Shown: positions 1 through 29,798, numbered from the stretch's first letter. The stretch is DNA of 29,949 nucleotides from Hemicentrotus pulcherrimus (GCA_003118195.1 BEXV01000009.1:398381-428329); one strand, 5' to 3'. The notes: generated by a model not told the origin, from the letters alone. Translations and numbers: made by a program.

Positions 1-944
1 CCCCCCTCTCCCCAACATTCCCCCCCCCCTTCCCCAAAAAGGAGGGGGTTATCCCTCTTCTCTTTTTCCCACATTTCAAATTCTTAGTATTCTAAGAGAC
101 TCCAAAGATCTTCTTTGCTCTTCCCTCTTCCCTTTATATCTTCGTCAGTATGTTTGCCAAGCATTGATTAAATATCTATAATCATATATACCATTTTGAA
201 GAAGAAAAAAGAAAGAAAAAGTTACATGAGTAGACTAGATGAAGGGTTAAAATAATGATGTTTGGCTTGAAGGGTGTGATTGTGGGGGTGTACACTCACT
301 AAATCTAGATGGAGAGATGTGATTCTTAACCATTTTAAATGGCATTGTGGGCACTAGACAAGCGGAACTGATTGTCACTATCGCTATTTGATTGACGAGC
401 ATCGACAATTCTGACCAGTACATCTTTTAGGCGAAGTACACGTATGTCTCTATTGCATTCATTTTGAAAATGCAGATTACTTGTTAGAGCTCATTCAGTG
501 ATGAATTGAACTACAGATGCTTAACATTGCAACCAATCAAAATTAACACCATAATATATATGAACACTATATGCAGATGAAATATAGAGAAACAGTTACC
601 ACATAATGGACCTCTAGGAAGATCTGGACCTTTAAGAAGTAGCAGCCATTAACTTAAAATCCAGCCATATTCTTTTCAAATAGATTTCAATATTTTTTAT
701 GGCCATGTATGTGTATATATGTTTATTTGTTTAAAAAATAAAACCAAACCGAACAAGAATGAAATATGAATTATTTAAAGTCAAAGAGATGAAAAACAAC
801 AAAGTAGAGAGCCAATTATATCAGTAAAAATTTAGTAGTCCAAGTGATTGAAATCTATGATGAAGTTAAGGCTTCTTTTTATGTTATATCCAATAAAGAA
901 TAGAAGAACATTATTTCATATGTTTCATGAAATTTGTGTTACAG
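1..944. other. Noncoding upstream sequence (intron or intergenic)
   Basis: The first 60 bases are C/T-rich low complexity at the edge of the window. The rest is AT-rich with no ORF of interest, no recognisable promoter element and no repeat I can name. A 68-codon ORF at 848-1054 crosses the likely splice acceptor and shows no family resemblance. Confidence 0.6.
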
Positions 945-1120
945 GTGCTTTAGAAATAGTTTCAATTATCACAAGGGACAAAGGTTTACAAAGTGCTGAG
1001 AACTCCGTCCAAAATCGAAATTACTGCTTTCTACCAACAGATGCCTGTCACTAGCCATTGTTTACCTGAGATAGTGCTACAAGACTAGATCCCAAACTGC
1101 TGCAGCAAACCAAGAACAGG
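945..1120 (+). other. Probable 5' UTR part of the first coding exon
   Basis: A 3' splice site (TTTGTGTTACAG) ends at 944, suggesting that the start-codon exon begins at 945 and that one or more noncoding exons and the promoter lie further upstream, possibly outside the window. TGA at 1067-1069 is in frame with the ATG at 1121, so the protein cannot extend upstream. A 15-codon upstream ORF (ATG 1041, TAG 1086) lies within it. The main start has A at -3 and G at +4, a good Kozak context. Confidence 0.5.
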
Positions 1121-19654
<18,534 letters not shown>

Positions 19655-19915
19655 CCACACTGTTGTCTGCATGCCTAGGACATTCATATACACCTAGAAG
19701 TCTTGTGTCGGGTGAAATTCTTGTCTAACGAATACGTTTCATGTTTTTTTGTCGTTTCCTGTTCTCACCTCTATTCACCAATTGTGAGTTGTGTGAGTAA
19801 CGCAGCTTCCTCACTATTGCAAGAATTATTTTTGATTTCACAGGCTTTTGTAATGCTAGGAAATGCCATTAAAACAAACAATAGTAGTGTCAAATAAAAA
19901 TGTAATGACTTACAT
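19655..19915 (+). other. Proximal 3' UTR
   Basis: Begins after TAA at 19652-19654. AATAAA at 19893-19898 is a canonical poly(A) signal, which would give a 3' UTR of about 260 bases. ORFs here (for example 19477-19728) only overlap exon 14 in another frame. Confidence 0.6.
19893..19898 (+). terminator. Proximal poly(A) signal AATAAA
   Basis: Canonical hexamer 239 bases after the stop codon of the R3HDM-like gene, followed by a short T/G-containing stretch. Confidence 0.6.
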
Positions 19916-20191
19916 GTAAATCATTTGTTGCCTTTAACATTAATGGTTTGACCATCAGTAGGACTGTTCCACAGAACAGGAGTGTCCCAAAAGCAATATT
20001 TTTCGATCACCAAGCCATGAGGGTTCGATTTTATGCCAATAGCTACTCGATAGAGCCGTCATAATTGTAGATTCTATGTCGACCACACATGGGTGCAGCA
20101 GATGATAATGATTACGTTTTCTATTAGAAGGACACTAATATTTGTCCATGTCTCTCCTTTATGTCGGATGATAATCTATAGTTACCATATT

Positions 20192-20349
20192 CAGGGCCCT
20201 GCCAGTTGCGATCGATGCAAATCGATTGCAATTTTATATCATTCGCAAATCTTTACTGAAGAGATTGGAGTTTGTAAATTTGCGATTGATTAAGAGGCCT
20301 TGCGATCATTCCACATCAATTGCAACTCTTTATATAAAAGACAGGGCCC
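20192..20349. mobile_element. Possible small MITE with GGGCCCTG ends
   Basis: CAGGGCCCTGCC on the left mirrors CAGGGCCC on the right, and after a 12-14 base offset both ends continue AGTTGC-AT. The interior repeats TTGCGAT/ATCGATTGCA. The ends resemble hAT-type CAGGG termini, but no 8-bp target duplication is evident. Confidence 0.45.
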
Positions 20350-22989
20350 AAGGAGTGATTACAATGAAATCTTGTATGGTAGTTACCTCTGCTTTAATAA
20401 AGTAGTGGCTTTAGAAATATAATCAGACCTTCGGGTTAAATGATCTGATCTATCTTGTTAAGAAGTATAACTATCAAAACTGTACCTTGGAATTGCCCAT
20501 CAAACAGAGCATTCTCTTCGATTAATTCATCGAGTTGTATGATAATGCATAAACCAGGGTTTAAAAGGCATCCATGCGGTGTGACCTTAAGAACTTTTTT
20601 TTACTGTACCCTTTCCAAAGTGTACTGTGGAAGAACCAAAGACGCATGACTATATGTCAGGGTACTTTCTGTTATCATCTATCGCACAACTATCTCTTAA
20701 GCTTTTATTCCTGAAAGTTGTTACAAAAAACAATTATAATTACTTACAAATGAAGACTTACTTCTAATACTAATTTTTTAATTAGTATAAAATCACTGTT
20801 CACTTAATATTGATGCAGAAACCATTCGGCCTTCGATCTAGGAATGTAATTAATAAGCTGACATTAATATTACACTCCCTTATATCTTTTGTATATCCAG
20901 TTGCGATGTGTGATTTTAGCCTACCTCTAATGATAATTTATGCACCAAATTTAAGTTAATATCAATATTTAAAAAGTTAAGTGGAAGCTTGGCTTGGTCA
21001 TGTTTTCAAAAGGGGCGAATATGGCTGAAATTTATTTTATACTTTTGTATGTAAAGGAAAAGAATTCATTTTTCAACTAGCATATCAAATCACCATTTTA
21101 TCCAATACTGATTGAAATTGAACGAGAGAAAAATTTGGTAGTTAATGTAATAATAGTTCTATGTGTGGATAACAAATCATTTAGGGCATTGCATACAACT
21201 CTGTGTCACAAGTTAGGGGTTATAACTTAGCCTTTGAGCATTCTATACTTGACTTCAGAGCTAATTTATTAGGTAAGGTTCTGCTATAATGCAATATGAG
21301 TACTTCTTATAAGTAGACGATCGTTTGAAATTTCTGTGGAGAAGAACCAGTTTTACTTCTTTTTTCTAAATTTACATTCTCATGAGAAAATGAAGATGGG
21401 GAGAGTTTATAGAATTTATAAAAAAAGGTGAAATAGTGAAGAATCTTTGGAACAAGGAGATTCCTTCTGTGAGATCTAAAAAGAATTTGGGTTCCTGTCA
21501 ATGAATGAAATAAGGATCTATGTTCTCTTCATCTTTTCATTCCATCCTCCTCGATAAGAACTGGTTCCTTTCCTCAAATGTGTGTGAGAGCAACAAGTCT
21601 TTTACGGGTATGTGAGGGTCGATCGGATGCGACTAGTTATATCTGATACTGTACTGTAATGTAACCGTCTGAAAGATAAAACCAGATTTGAAAACCAAAG
21701 TCGGGTTCAGTAAGAAGACCACAGAGCTGACGCTAAACAAACAAGGAACTCCCTACGGGATTATATGCAAGGATGACCTTATACAAACTCCTACTGCAAA
21801 TGTTTGTTGAAAAAAACAGTTAACATGTGAAGAGGAGCAGATATCGTTGATGGGCCCTTTCAATTGAAACATGGTAAAGATCGTTCGAACTAATGCTCAC
21901 TCCCCCCAATAAAAAATAATCACTGAAATTATTTTCAGTTTGCATAAATTTGTATATCAATATTCAATTGAGAATATTTTTGTATTATTCTTAGTGATGA
22001 TATTTCTACAGATTAATTGATAATTCAATGATCAGATGAAAACCTGAAAAGGGATTTTGTATAGGTATTTATAGCATTTTTACGATATTGATAACACGAA
22101 TTTCAATACATGGGACGTAATATTTTCTATTTTTTATTGGTTGTCTCCAATGCCCAGTTTGAGATAGTTAAGTGTAAGTACATTGAACCCTTTATAGTTT
22201 GGCCCTTGTTATAGTACATCCTGTTTTATAAAACAAAGCAATATCATATCGTAGTTTGTTTGCTTTGATCACAAAAGAGTTTTGCTGAAGAAATGAGAAA
22301 TCTAAATGAATCGGATTTGAAGCCGGAATTCAAATTTTGATTCCGTCATATAAAGAGTTGTAGTACCTCTAACAAATTATTGTTCCAGTATAAAAGTTTT
22401 TCAGTTTCATTGCACAACTTTAAGGATGAAAATTCCTTACCTCCCCTTTTCCCTTTCATAGACATGACCAACACCTGTGCCTCTCAATACCCGAGTTATG
22501 TTTCATCTTCTTCTACCTGTTCATATGCACGATGTATTAATCTAGCCTCTGTATCTCTCACTGCCTATTGTGTAACATGCCTATGGCCCGGTAGAGAAGG
22601 ACTGTAGAATATTAACACATAGAAACTATACCTAGGCATTTTTTTTACTCTGTAGGGTTAGAAGGACAAAATGAATACCGGTATTGCTTATAATGAAACA
22701 ACTCATGAAGCTGACTTCAAATCTATTCTTGGTTTCACGTAATGCAGTGCATCATGAGAGGCTTGAATCGAGTCTCAATTTTTAAAATCATATAGTGAAT
22801 GAATTATTAGAACCAGCAAGAAGTAAACACACAAACAAAAACCTGCTGGGAGTCACAATCACTGGAAATCACTTCTCCCATTTGCTCACAAAGATATCAG
22901 CTTGAATCGATTTTCAGTCATAACTAGATTTACGTTTAATAAATGCTGTTTGTAACGGGTGTCAGGCGGGTGGATACTGGGCATGTACA

Positions 22990-23060
22990 GAGAGTTAGTT
23001 TTCCTCTAACTCTCCTGGGATAGATTTACAAGAATTGAAATATTCAACGTGTAAATCTAT
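22990..23060. repeat. Two adjacent hairpin-forming inverted repeats
   Basis: GAGAGTTAG (22990-22998) pairs perfectly with CTAACTCTC (23006-23014). Six bases later ATAGATTTACA (23020-23030) pairs perfectly with TGTAAATCTAT (23050-23060), and inside that loop TTGAA/TTCAA pair around ATA. Confidence 0.75.
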
Positions 23061-25372
23061 AGTAAATCATCTATAGACCCATGTACATGTGTGATTGCTG
23101 CCTTATAAATGACAGTGTAGAAAGAACATAATTAAATAGAACAGAACGTTATCAGGATGATGTTTCAACAAGTAATAACAAACAAGTTTTAGTAACCAAC
23201 ATACGTGCTACACAAAGTTGACCAATGTTGCTCAGTGTAAAAATTAAGAGCCGCTTTGATAGCGTGGCCTTCTTTAATAATACATGTGTTTACATTACAT
23301 GTATGTCATAGGTGATAAGAAAGTGTGCTCTTTTAACCAGATGTAACAACAAACAGATGGGGAAGAAAATGAAGGGAAAAAAAATCAGGTATGGTGTCTT
23401 ACAATAAAAGTACCAAACTTTGTAATATTACATTTAAAGAACACAAGTGATAGTTGAAGTCATACTGAACAATTCATGTCAAGATTATCATCAATCTACT
23501 TGTACTTAGTTAGAGAAATATATTTCTTACAATGTCTCAACTGGGAGGATAGGAAACAAATCTAGAAATGACTACATATATTGTGTACTATTAAAAGAGC
23601 TATATGTGAAATGTACAATAGTTTCATGAAATCTATCAAGTGATTTTAGGATAATGATGATAAGATATGAAATATGGTTTTAAAAAGTATCTAAATCTAT
23701 ATTTTAAGAAACATAAAATACATTATTGTACTAGAATTAGACAAAATGAAACTTCAGAAGTGAAGATGTGTAAAAGTGTTATGTGTTTAGAATTACTTGT
23801 AAATGTTTACATAGATGACAAGAAAAGTAATTGTTATTATATCTATCATCAAGTGCCAATAAAAGTACAGACTATTAAAGAACATGCTTGCTTTAATTGA
23901 TAATGAGTTCCAAGTTAGCTATTTAATATATATTGAGTAACATTGGTGAAATTGTTTCTAGGTTGTCACAGTTTGGATGTTTTTTATCAGTGTTGCTATT
24001 CAAGTAATAACAAAAATGACTGCATTTTTTTGTGAATGAAGCTGCAAGTTTGAAGCCACTTTATGTATCCATGTGAGTAAGCATGGAAATAGAAACACAC
24101 AAACTCCAACTCGATTTTCCATGTGTAAACACAACTAATTTTGATGTAACTTTTTTTTTTTGTCTAATTGTTTAAAAAAAAAAAAGTATAGCCCACCTTA
24201 TGGCAGCTGTCTCATTTAAAACTAGTTGAAGACACAGTGAAATGTCTGTTGTAGAATGTGTATATTGGTTGTCTCAGAAATATGTTTCCCTGTTTCATTC
24301 TGTTTAATCGTACCAGTCAGGCCTAGCTTTTAACGTTTTAGGGAGTGTTTAGATAGATATCGTTAAGTGCCTCATTTGGGTTTGGGTTTTTGTTTTAACG
24401 TTTTCATTTACAGTTCACAGCACAAAATAGCATTGTATGTTTAGATAGTTTCCAAGTATTTCTCTTCAGATTATGGTGAATATACCCGTGCACAGGAACG
24501 TTTCCTTAACCAGTAATATCTAGTGTTAAATCTTTAGGAATGATTTGATGATTATTGTCACAGTCACATCCAAACATGCTTCCAAATTGATCATTTAACC
24601 GGTGCTGAATCTTGTAATCATAACATTGAAAATAACACAAATCAGATGGCTTGTACGTGTAATGTATGAACATATGTAGCTGAACGTTACTTAGGTCCCT
24701 CTGACATTCAGGTTGCTCAACATATATCTTTTACTGCTTGAATATACAAGATAGAATTTCAATTTCCCTAAGGTACAGAGAAGTGTCTACCATATACATG
24801 TAGTATGATATTGTGAAATCCACCTTCATATGCAAAGTAATACAATGCGCTTTGGTGTTTTCAAAAGAATATCATGTTCACGTAAGAAATAGCACTACAA
24901 ATTCAACACAGTTCTGAATATAGTCCATTCTCTATTATTAGTGGATGTATATGTATAAAAGATAAACTTGGTGTTTGGCATTCCGAAAGAAGTCTCAAAG
25001 TTAGAAAGATTGTCCACCCTGATAGGAGTATGACATTTGGCTTGGTAATGATATGGCAATGTAGTACAACTGTCATGGCCCAAAGTATAACTTGGTGATT
25101 GCATAGCAGAAAAGATTGTAAGACGAGACAAAAAATTACCTAGTTACATCAGAGTGCATGGCTAAAACAAAATGATTCTCCTTTCTGAATACTTGGGTTT
25201 TGATAAGATGTCCAACTCCAATATAACTTTAGTGAATACAAGTATTCAGGATTCTCTGTATTTAAGTGAAAGCGTCCAATCAAATGGAATTCGGTAGTCA
25301 AGCTAGTATGGATAGTTTGGTTGATCGAAATATGTTATTTTCCTTTTGTGTGGGAGGTCAGTGGCAGAAGTA

Positions 25373-25496
25373 AATAGGGACTTTTAGATTTGTGTAGACA
25401 GATACGTAAATGTGACGTCCATTCAAGGCAGTACATTAAAAGGACGTCGATCGTAGCAATACAAGTTGTTGTCGTGCAAATCTAAAAGTACCTATT
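25373..25496. mobile_element. 124-bp MITE-like element with 20-bp terminal inverted repeats
   Basis: AATAGGGACTTTTAGATTTG (25373-25392) matches the reverse complement of 25477-25496 at 19 of 20 bases. Eighteen bases of the same terminus (AATCTAAAAGTCCCTATT) occur again at 19014-19031 in the intron 13 element. The interior holds two GACGTC sites. Confidence 0.7.
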
Positions 25497-26830
25497 ATCT
25501 GCATTGAGGGGGGAAATGCCTATTCTTTTCTTCATATTGATTGCACTCATGTTGTCCTTTTTTTGGCATCTTTCACTTGATCAAAATGTATGATAACCCA
25601 AGAAATTGATATGATGCATACATAATGCTGCAAGCAAGTTGTACTTTAATTATTGGCACGTAGTGGTGACTAGATCTACTTTCCTTTTTTCGAACACATG
25701 TACATGCTTCTTTCATTAAAAAAAATATGAGGAACCCAAGCAATTTTTGAAAGATTTTGAATTTCCAAGAAGGTTTTTCAATCTTCACTTTAATTTGCTA
25801 TCACATAAGGCTGTATTGCACAAGTACAAATATTTCTGAACAATGATTTTTTGGAAAAGGGAAGAGGAAAGAGTGGTATCTGTATAATGGCAATAGCATC
25901 CTTATTTTGTTCACAGATGAGATGTTTTAATGTGCAAAAATTAAATGTCACATAATTTGTCTGTACCTATTTCCATATCGTATTGGATCTGAAATGAATG
26001 GGAGATAACCACTTTTCACAGAGCAACTAAATATGTCATTGCTTATAATTGCACTACATTTCACAAGCTTTCTAGAATCCTAATTTTGTTTCTACCAATA
26101 AATTAAAAGAAATCGTAAGCTTATCTTTACTATTCTTAGGAGCAGCACTGCCATGAAGTGGGAGTGAGTTAGATTTTTTTGTTGTTGACGGGTATTCAGC
26201 AAGTAAGTAAGCAAGTCCACAGAATGAAAAAAAAAACAGGAAAAAATAGCAACAACGGTCAGAGTAGATAGAATTCTTTCACTCAGTTTACTTGATGTAT
26301 TTTTTTGTTGTTCTTTTTCAACTCCCGTAATCATTTTGGCAGGGTATATTTAATCAATCTAGTTCATTAGGTAGTTATCTTTCCTTCATTTGGTGCTTTA
26401 GTAGGAATTATGTTAAAATACGTGTCTTTTATAAAAAATTAAAAAAAATGTCTTGCTGTCAAAGGTGATGAGAACACCTGATTAAAAAATTGAGTATTTG
26501 CAAAATTCAATGTTGTATGTAAGCAAGCTAAAAGAAGGGAAAATCTAATGTATTCTATGGCAAAAGTACTGTAGCTGAACAAATAGATGAACAGTAGGGT
26601 TATCATTTTTTTTCTTCTTGTTTTTGTACATGTAGAACACAGCATCACTTTATCATTTCTATTTCCCGTATTTTTTTTCTCGTGCTGTGTAAAATTTGTT
26701 ATGGACAGTGTTCCTTATATATCGTGAGATTTTTATGTACATCCTATTTCTTGTCAGTGTGCAATGTGTACATGGAGAAAAAAATAAATTATTATGAACA
26801 GAACGATGATTCAATGTGTCTTTTTCTGTG

Positions 26831-26884
26831 TGTAAATATTATATCTGGAGTTCAATATAAAATATAATCATATGAAACAATAAA
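26831..26884 (+). terminator. Possible distal poly(A) region with a Pumilio-type motif
   Basis: TGTAAATA at 26831-26838 equals the TGTANATA Pumilio site; AATAAA follows at 26879-26884 in an AU-rich setting. If the plus-strand gene has a long 3' UTR isoform, this would be its end. No direct proof. Confidence 0.3.
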
Positions 26885-26885
26885 T

Positions 26886-27797
26886 TCAGAATTTCCCTGA
26901 CAACCACTTGTGTTATTCCTCCCTCACTCACTCACCATGCTTCTATGCATAAATGGTACAGCAGGTTTCTTTTCGAGGCGATTTGCTACGTCATTGGACA
27001 TAGGTTATGTCAACAGGGCTTGAAGGGCAAGAATCCAACCTTAATAGAAAACTACTCTTAAAGATAGCAGAAATATCAGAGAAGCATATTAGTGAATTTT
27101 TGAATGAAAAAAAACTAACAATAAGAAAGTTAGGAATTTTAGAAAGTTGTAATCACTACCATTTATGTACTATATGGCAATTCAAATTGGCTGAACCGGT
27201 AATGTCACTGTGATGTAGTGTTGTACAACTTTCCCATGTGGGACAACGCACAAAATGACTAAAATGTCACTTTTTCAAAATGTATGACTTGGGAGGATCT
27301 TTTCTATTTAGATGACCTATAGTAATACATGTATGCTATCCATAATGTATCTAGAGTAGTGCCCCAAGGGAGAAGGTACTTACGAGAAAGAACCCAAAAC
27401 AATTGATGATATTTTTGTAAACGACAAACATAAGTGTTGTCTGTGACTATGTGGATGTCACAATCCCTGACAGATGTGTCAGATTCACAAAGATGTACAG
27501 AACATTCATAACTCTCTTTATTATTGGTCTGATTTAATTTAATCAAAATTGAATCAAAATTTAACCATTCTGATTTTGTTTCTCTTTTTTTTTAGGCTTT
27601 CATACAAATCAACTTATTACAAAGATAGGTTTATAATATACCAGAAAGCATTTTTTTAATATCAAAGAAGAAGAAATCTGACATGTAATACAGCACTGTT
27701 ATTAATTCAAATTACTGTTGGCAGAATGAAATGCGACCATCGCACTGCATTTGCACTAAACAGAGATGTGGTTTGATACATGATTGTGACTGATACA
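26886..27797. other. Noncoding AT-rich stretch
   Basis: No convincing gene, RNA or repeat. The 68-codon ORF at 27007-27213 reads as Lys/Glu/Leu-rich peptide without recognisable features. Confidence 0.6.
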
Positions 27798-27801
27798 TTA
27801 A

Positions 27802-28129
27802 AGGTATAGACCAGTTCTGGTCATGCGATTGCATCGTGAAAGAAGCGTGGAATTGATCAGAAAAGGTTAATCATCTAGCATATAAGAATTGGTGTGTACT
27901 GCAAGGTTCTGGAATCATAAAAATGATAAGAAATTTGGCCTAGTCTTGGTAAAGTTACAAGCACTGTACACAGAAAGATGTATATGGGACTACGCAATAT
28001 TTATCCCGGCCGTATCGGTTTCCCGGCAAAGTTTGTATCATCATCAAAACATATTCTTTCACATGATTGGTAATGAGTGTTTCCATTTCATTTTTTGAGA
28101 GGGGGTGTTTCCAAAACTGGTCTATACCT
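27802..28129. mobile_element. 328-bp MITE with TTAA target duplication
   Basis: TTAA flanks both ends (27798-27801 and 28130-28133). The terminal repeat AGGTATAGACCAGTTCTGG on the left and its reverse complement on the right (28111-28129) match at 18 of 19 bases. No transposase; TTAA choice is typical of piggyBac- and Kolobok-type elements, but the ends do not settle which. A diverged partial copy lies inverted at 8798-9000. Confidence 0.88.
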
Positions 28130-28144
28130 TTAACAGCTGGAAAC

Positions 28145-28150
28145 TTTATT
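28145..28150 (-). terminator. Poly(A) signal of the minus-strand RRM gene
   Basis: TTTATT on the plus strand reads AATAAA on the minus strand, about 1 kb beyond the stop codon at 29192. A weaker ATTAAA lies at about 28166-28171. Confidence 0.45.
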
Positions 28151-29191
28151 GAAGCTAAAAGGGGCTTTTAATTTAACAAAATATTCTTACAATGACTTGA
28201 ATTACAAAATATTCCTGCAGCATGTAAAAATGAAAACAGAATATTGCTTTGGTATTATACCTGATATTCCTGTGATGTTATGTTTGTACTATGTAATACA
28301 TGAGCAACTTCCAACATTTTTAAAAACAAAGGAAAACAAAATACATTTATATCTTCATGTGTAAGCTGGTGCAAGAGGCAATGGTTTCTAGGGGTTTGTC
28401 ATCCTGCTTTTTCTAAACCAGATTTAAAGAAACAATGGAAGCATGTATACTTCAAATGATGTGAGAATGCAACACTAAGAATTTAAAATCTGTTGAGTTT
28501 TGTGAGTAATGAGATCAGACACCAAAACATACAGGTTTTTAGTCTTATAATAACATCATTTTTTTTTCATTATTGAGATTATACATCAGTTTACACTTAT
28601 GGTATATAATGCTTGATAGGAATTGTAAAAATACACTTTAAGCTACCGGTACAACCTCTAGCAATACCGGCATTGCTCTTCAGAGTGACTGATGACATGA
28701 GGCAATACTTCCAACGATGGCCATCATCCACCGGAGTCCAACTCTGGTGTTCCTTCTGACCTCTTTTTCCCCATGTCAAACATAGTACAGTCAAACCTGC
28801 TTTAGTGACCACCTGTCTACAAAGACCACATTTTTTGTTTCCCTTAAAAAAGGGTTGCTCATTGAAGCATGTACTAAAGGAACCTATCTACAAAGACCAC
28901 CTGTTTACAAAGACGACTTTTAGTGTTTCCCTTGGGCGGTGGCTATAGACAGGTTTGACTGAACAAAGATTAGGTGACCCACATTCCACTCTGGACTCAA
29001 CACTGAGAGGGTTATACACAGAACTGAAGAACTTCTCTCCAAAGCCCTACAATGTCTAAAAGTAAATGAACTTGGTGAACAGCACTGGAATCCTAATACT
29101 TTGCATTTGCCCCAAAGTATTAAAATGTTCTGATTCCACAATGAGTCCTCTAAACAGTCTACTGTCCATGAAGACAACATCACTTCAAGTG
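28151..29191 (-). other. Probable 3' UTR of the minus-strand RRM gene
   Basis: Lies between the stop codon and the first good minus-strand AATAAA. It includes the CAGTCAAACCTG element. The ORFs within it on either strand are featureless. Confidence 0.45.
28788..28961. mobile_element. 174-bp MITE with CAGTCAAACCTG ends
   Basis: Perfect 12-bp terminal inverted repeats, CAGTCAAACCTG at 28788-28799 and CAGGTTTGACTG at 28950-28961, extend imperfectly inward (TAGTGACCACC versus TATAGCCACCGCC). Inside, TACAAAGACCAC is repeated and TGTTTCCCTT occurs twice. No target duplication was clear. Confidence 0.85.
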
Positions 29192-29431
29192 TCACCTCCT
29201 GCCCTTGTTGTTGAACTTTTGTTTCTTGTTGCCGGGGTGCGGCTTAGAGGCTGGAATACACATGGCGCCCCCTGCGGCCTCCCCTTCAATGATTCCACGA
29301 AAGCGAGCCATCTCCACGTTCTTACGCTTGAGGTTTTCCTTCCTGATGAGACTTGTGCCACGACCGGGGGAAGTGATCTCTACATTGATTGGTCTTCCAT
29401 GAAGCATGCTCAGATGCATTGCTAACCCTCT
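29192..29431 (-). CDS. RRM protein (Nop6-like), last coding exon
   Basis: Acceptor TTTTCAG precedes 29431; frame 0. Reads RGLAMHLSMLHGRPINVEIT, then SPGRGTSLIRKENLKRKNVE and a basic tail ending KKQKFNNKGRR-stop (TGA, 29194-29192). It holds the end of an RNA recognition motif (the G-R-INVE strand) followed by a basic RK-NLK-KN segment, the layout I know from Nop6-type nucleolar RNA-binding proteins. Nucleolar location and a ribosome-biogenesis role are inferred from that resemblance. Confidence 0.85.
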   Translation of the reverse strand, partial: RGLAMHLSMLHGRPINVEITSPGRGTSLIRKENLKRKNVEMARFRGIIEGEAAGGAMCIPASKPHPGNKKQKFNNKGRR

Positions 29432-29703
29432 CTGAAAATCCAATCATTAAGTCAGAAAGAAGGACATGAATATGATGTTTTGACTTGTAGTTATTGCATT
29501 TTCAAATTGTGTCATGTAAATGACAGCAAATACATATCAAAATATGATTACTATCGTGTTTCTTTAATGAATTCCATGGCATAAAGTGCATGATTGAATA
29601 ATAAAAGATGGGAATGTAATCTTCCTCCAAGTCTCCTCAATCAAAATGATTAATATGCACTGCTTCCCATAAAAAACAATGAATTTATTCAAATTTAACT
29701 TAC
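29432..29703 (-). other. Intron of the minus-strand RRM gene
   Basis: On the minus strand it begins GTAAGT and ends GATTTTCAG. AT-rich, 272 bases, nothing else seen. Confidence 0.85.
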
Positions 29704-29798
29704 CATGTATGATTTGTTGTTCTTAAAATCAATGTAGCCGAATCCTCGAGACTTGCCAGTGTCCTTGTGAGTGGCTAACCTTACAGACTTCAATTCAC
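29704..29798 (-). CDS. RRM protein (Nop6-like), penultimate exon with RNP1
   Basis: 95 nt, entered with two bases to complete a codon and left in phase 0 at GTAAGT. Reads ELKSVRLATHKDTGKSRGFG then YIDFKNNKSYM. RGFGYIDF is a perfect RNP1 motif with its aromatic positions, and THKDTGKS is the usual loop before it. Joined to the last exon it gives NNKSYM|RGLAMHLS. RNP2 and the N-terminus must lie upstream, beyond 29949. Acceptor ACGTTGCAG. Confidence 0.9.

Larger units (their letters stand above)
19916..26885. other. Noncoding stretch: intergenic or long alternative 3' UTR
   Basis: About 7 kb of AT-rich DNA without a convincing ORF on either strand; all ORFs are short and featureless. It contains the elements at 20192 and 25373, hairpins at 22990-23060, T/A homopolymers at about 24151-24186, and AATAAA hexamers near 26783 and 26879. 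Without transcript data I cannot say whether it is transcribed. Confidence 0.6.

Noticed and set aside
27007..27213. 68-codon Lys/Glu/Leu-rich ORF as a small gene
   Set aside because: Length is within chance for AT-rich DNA, with no family resemblance or conserved context visible.
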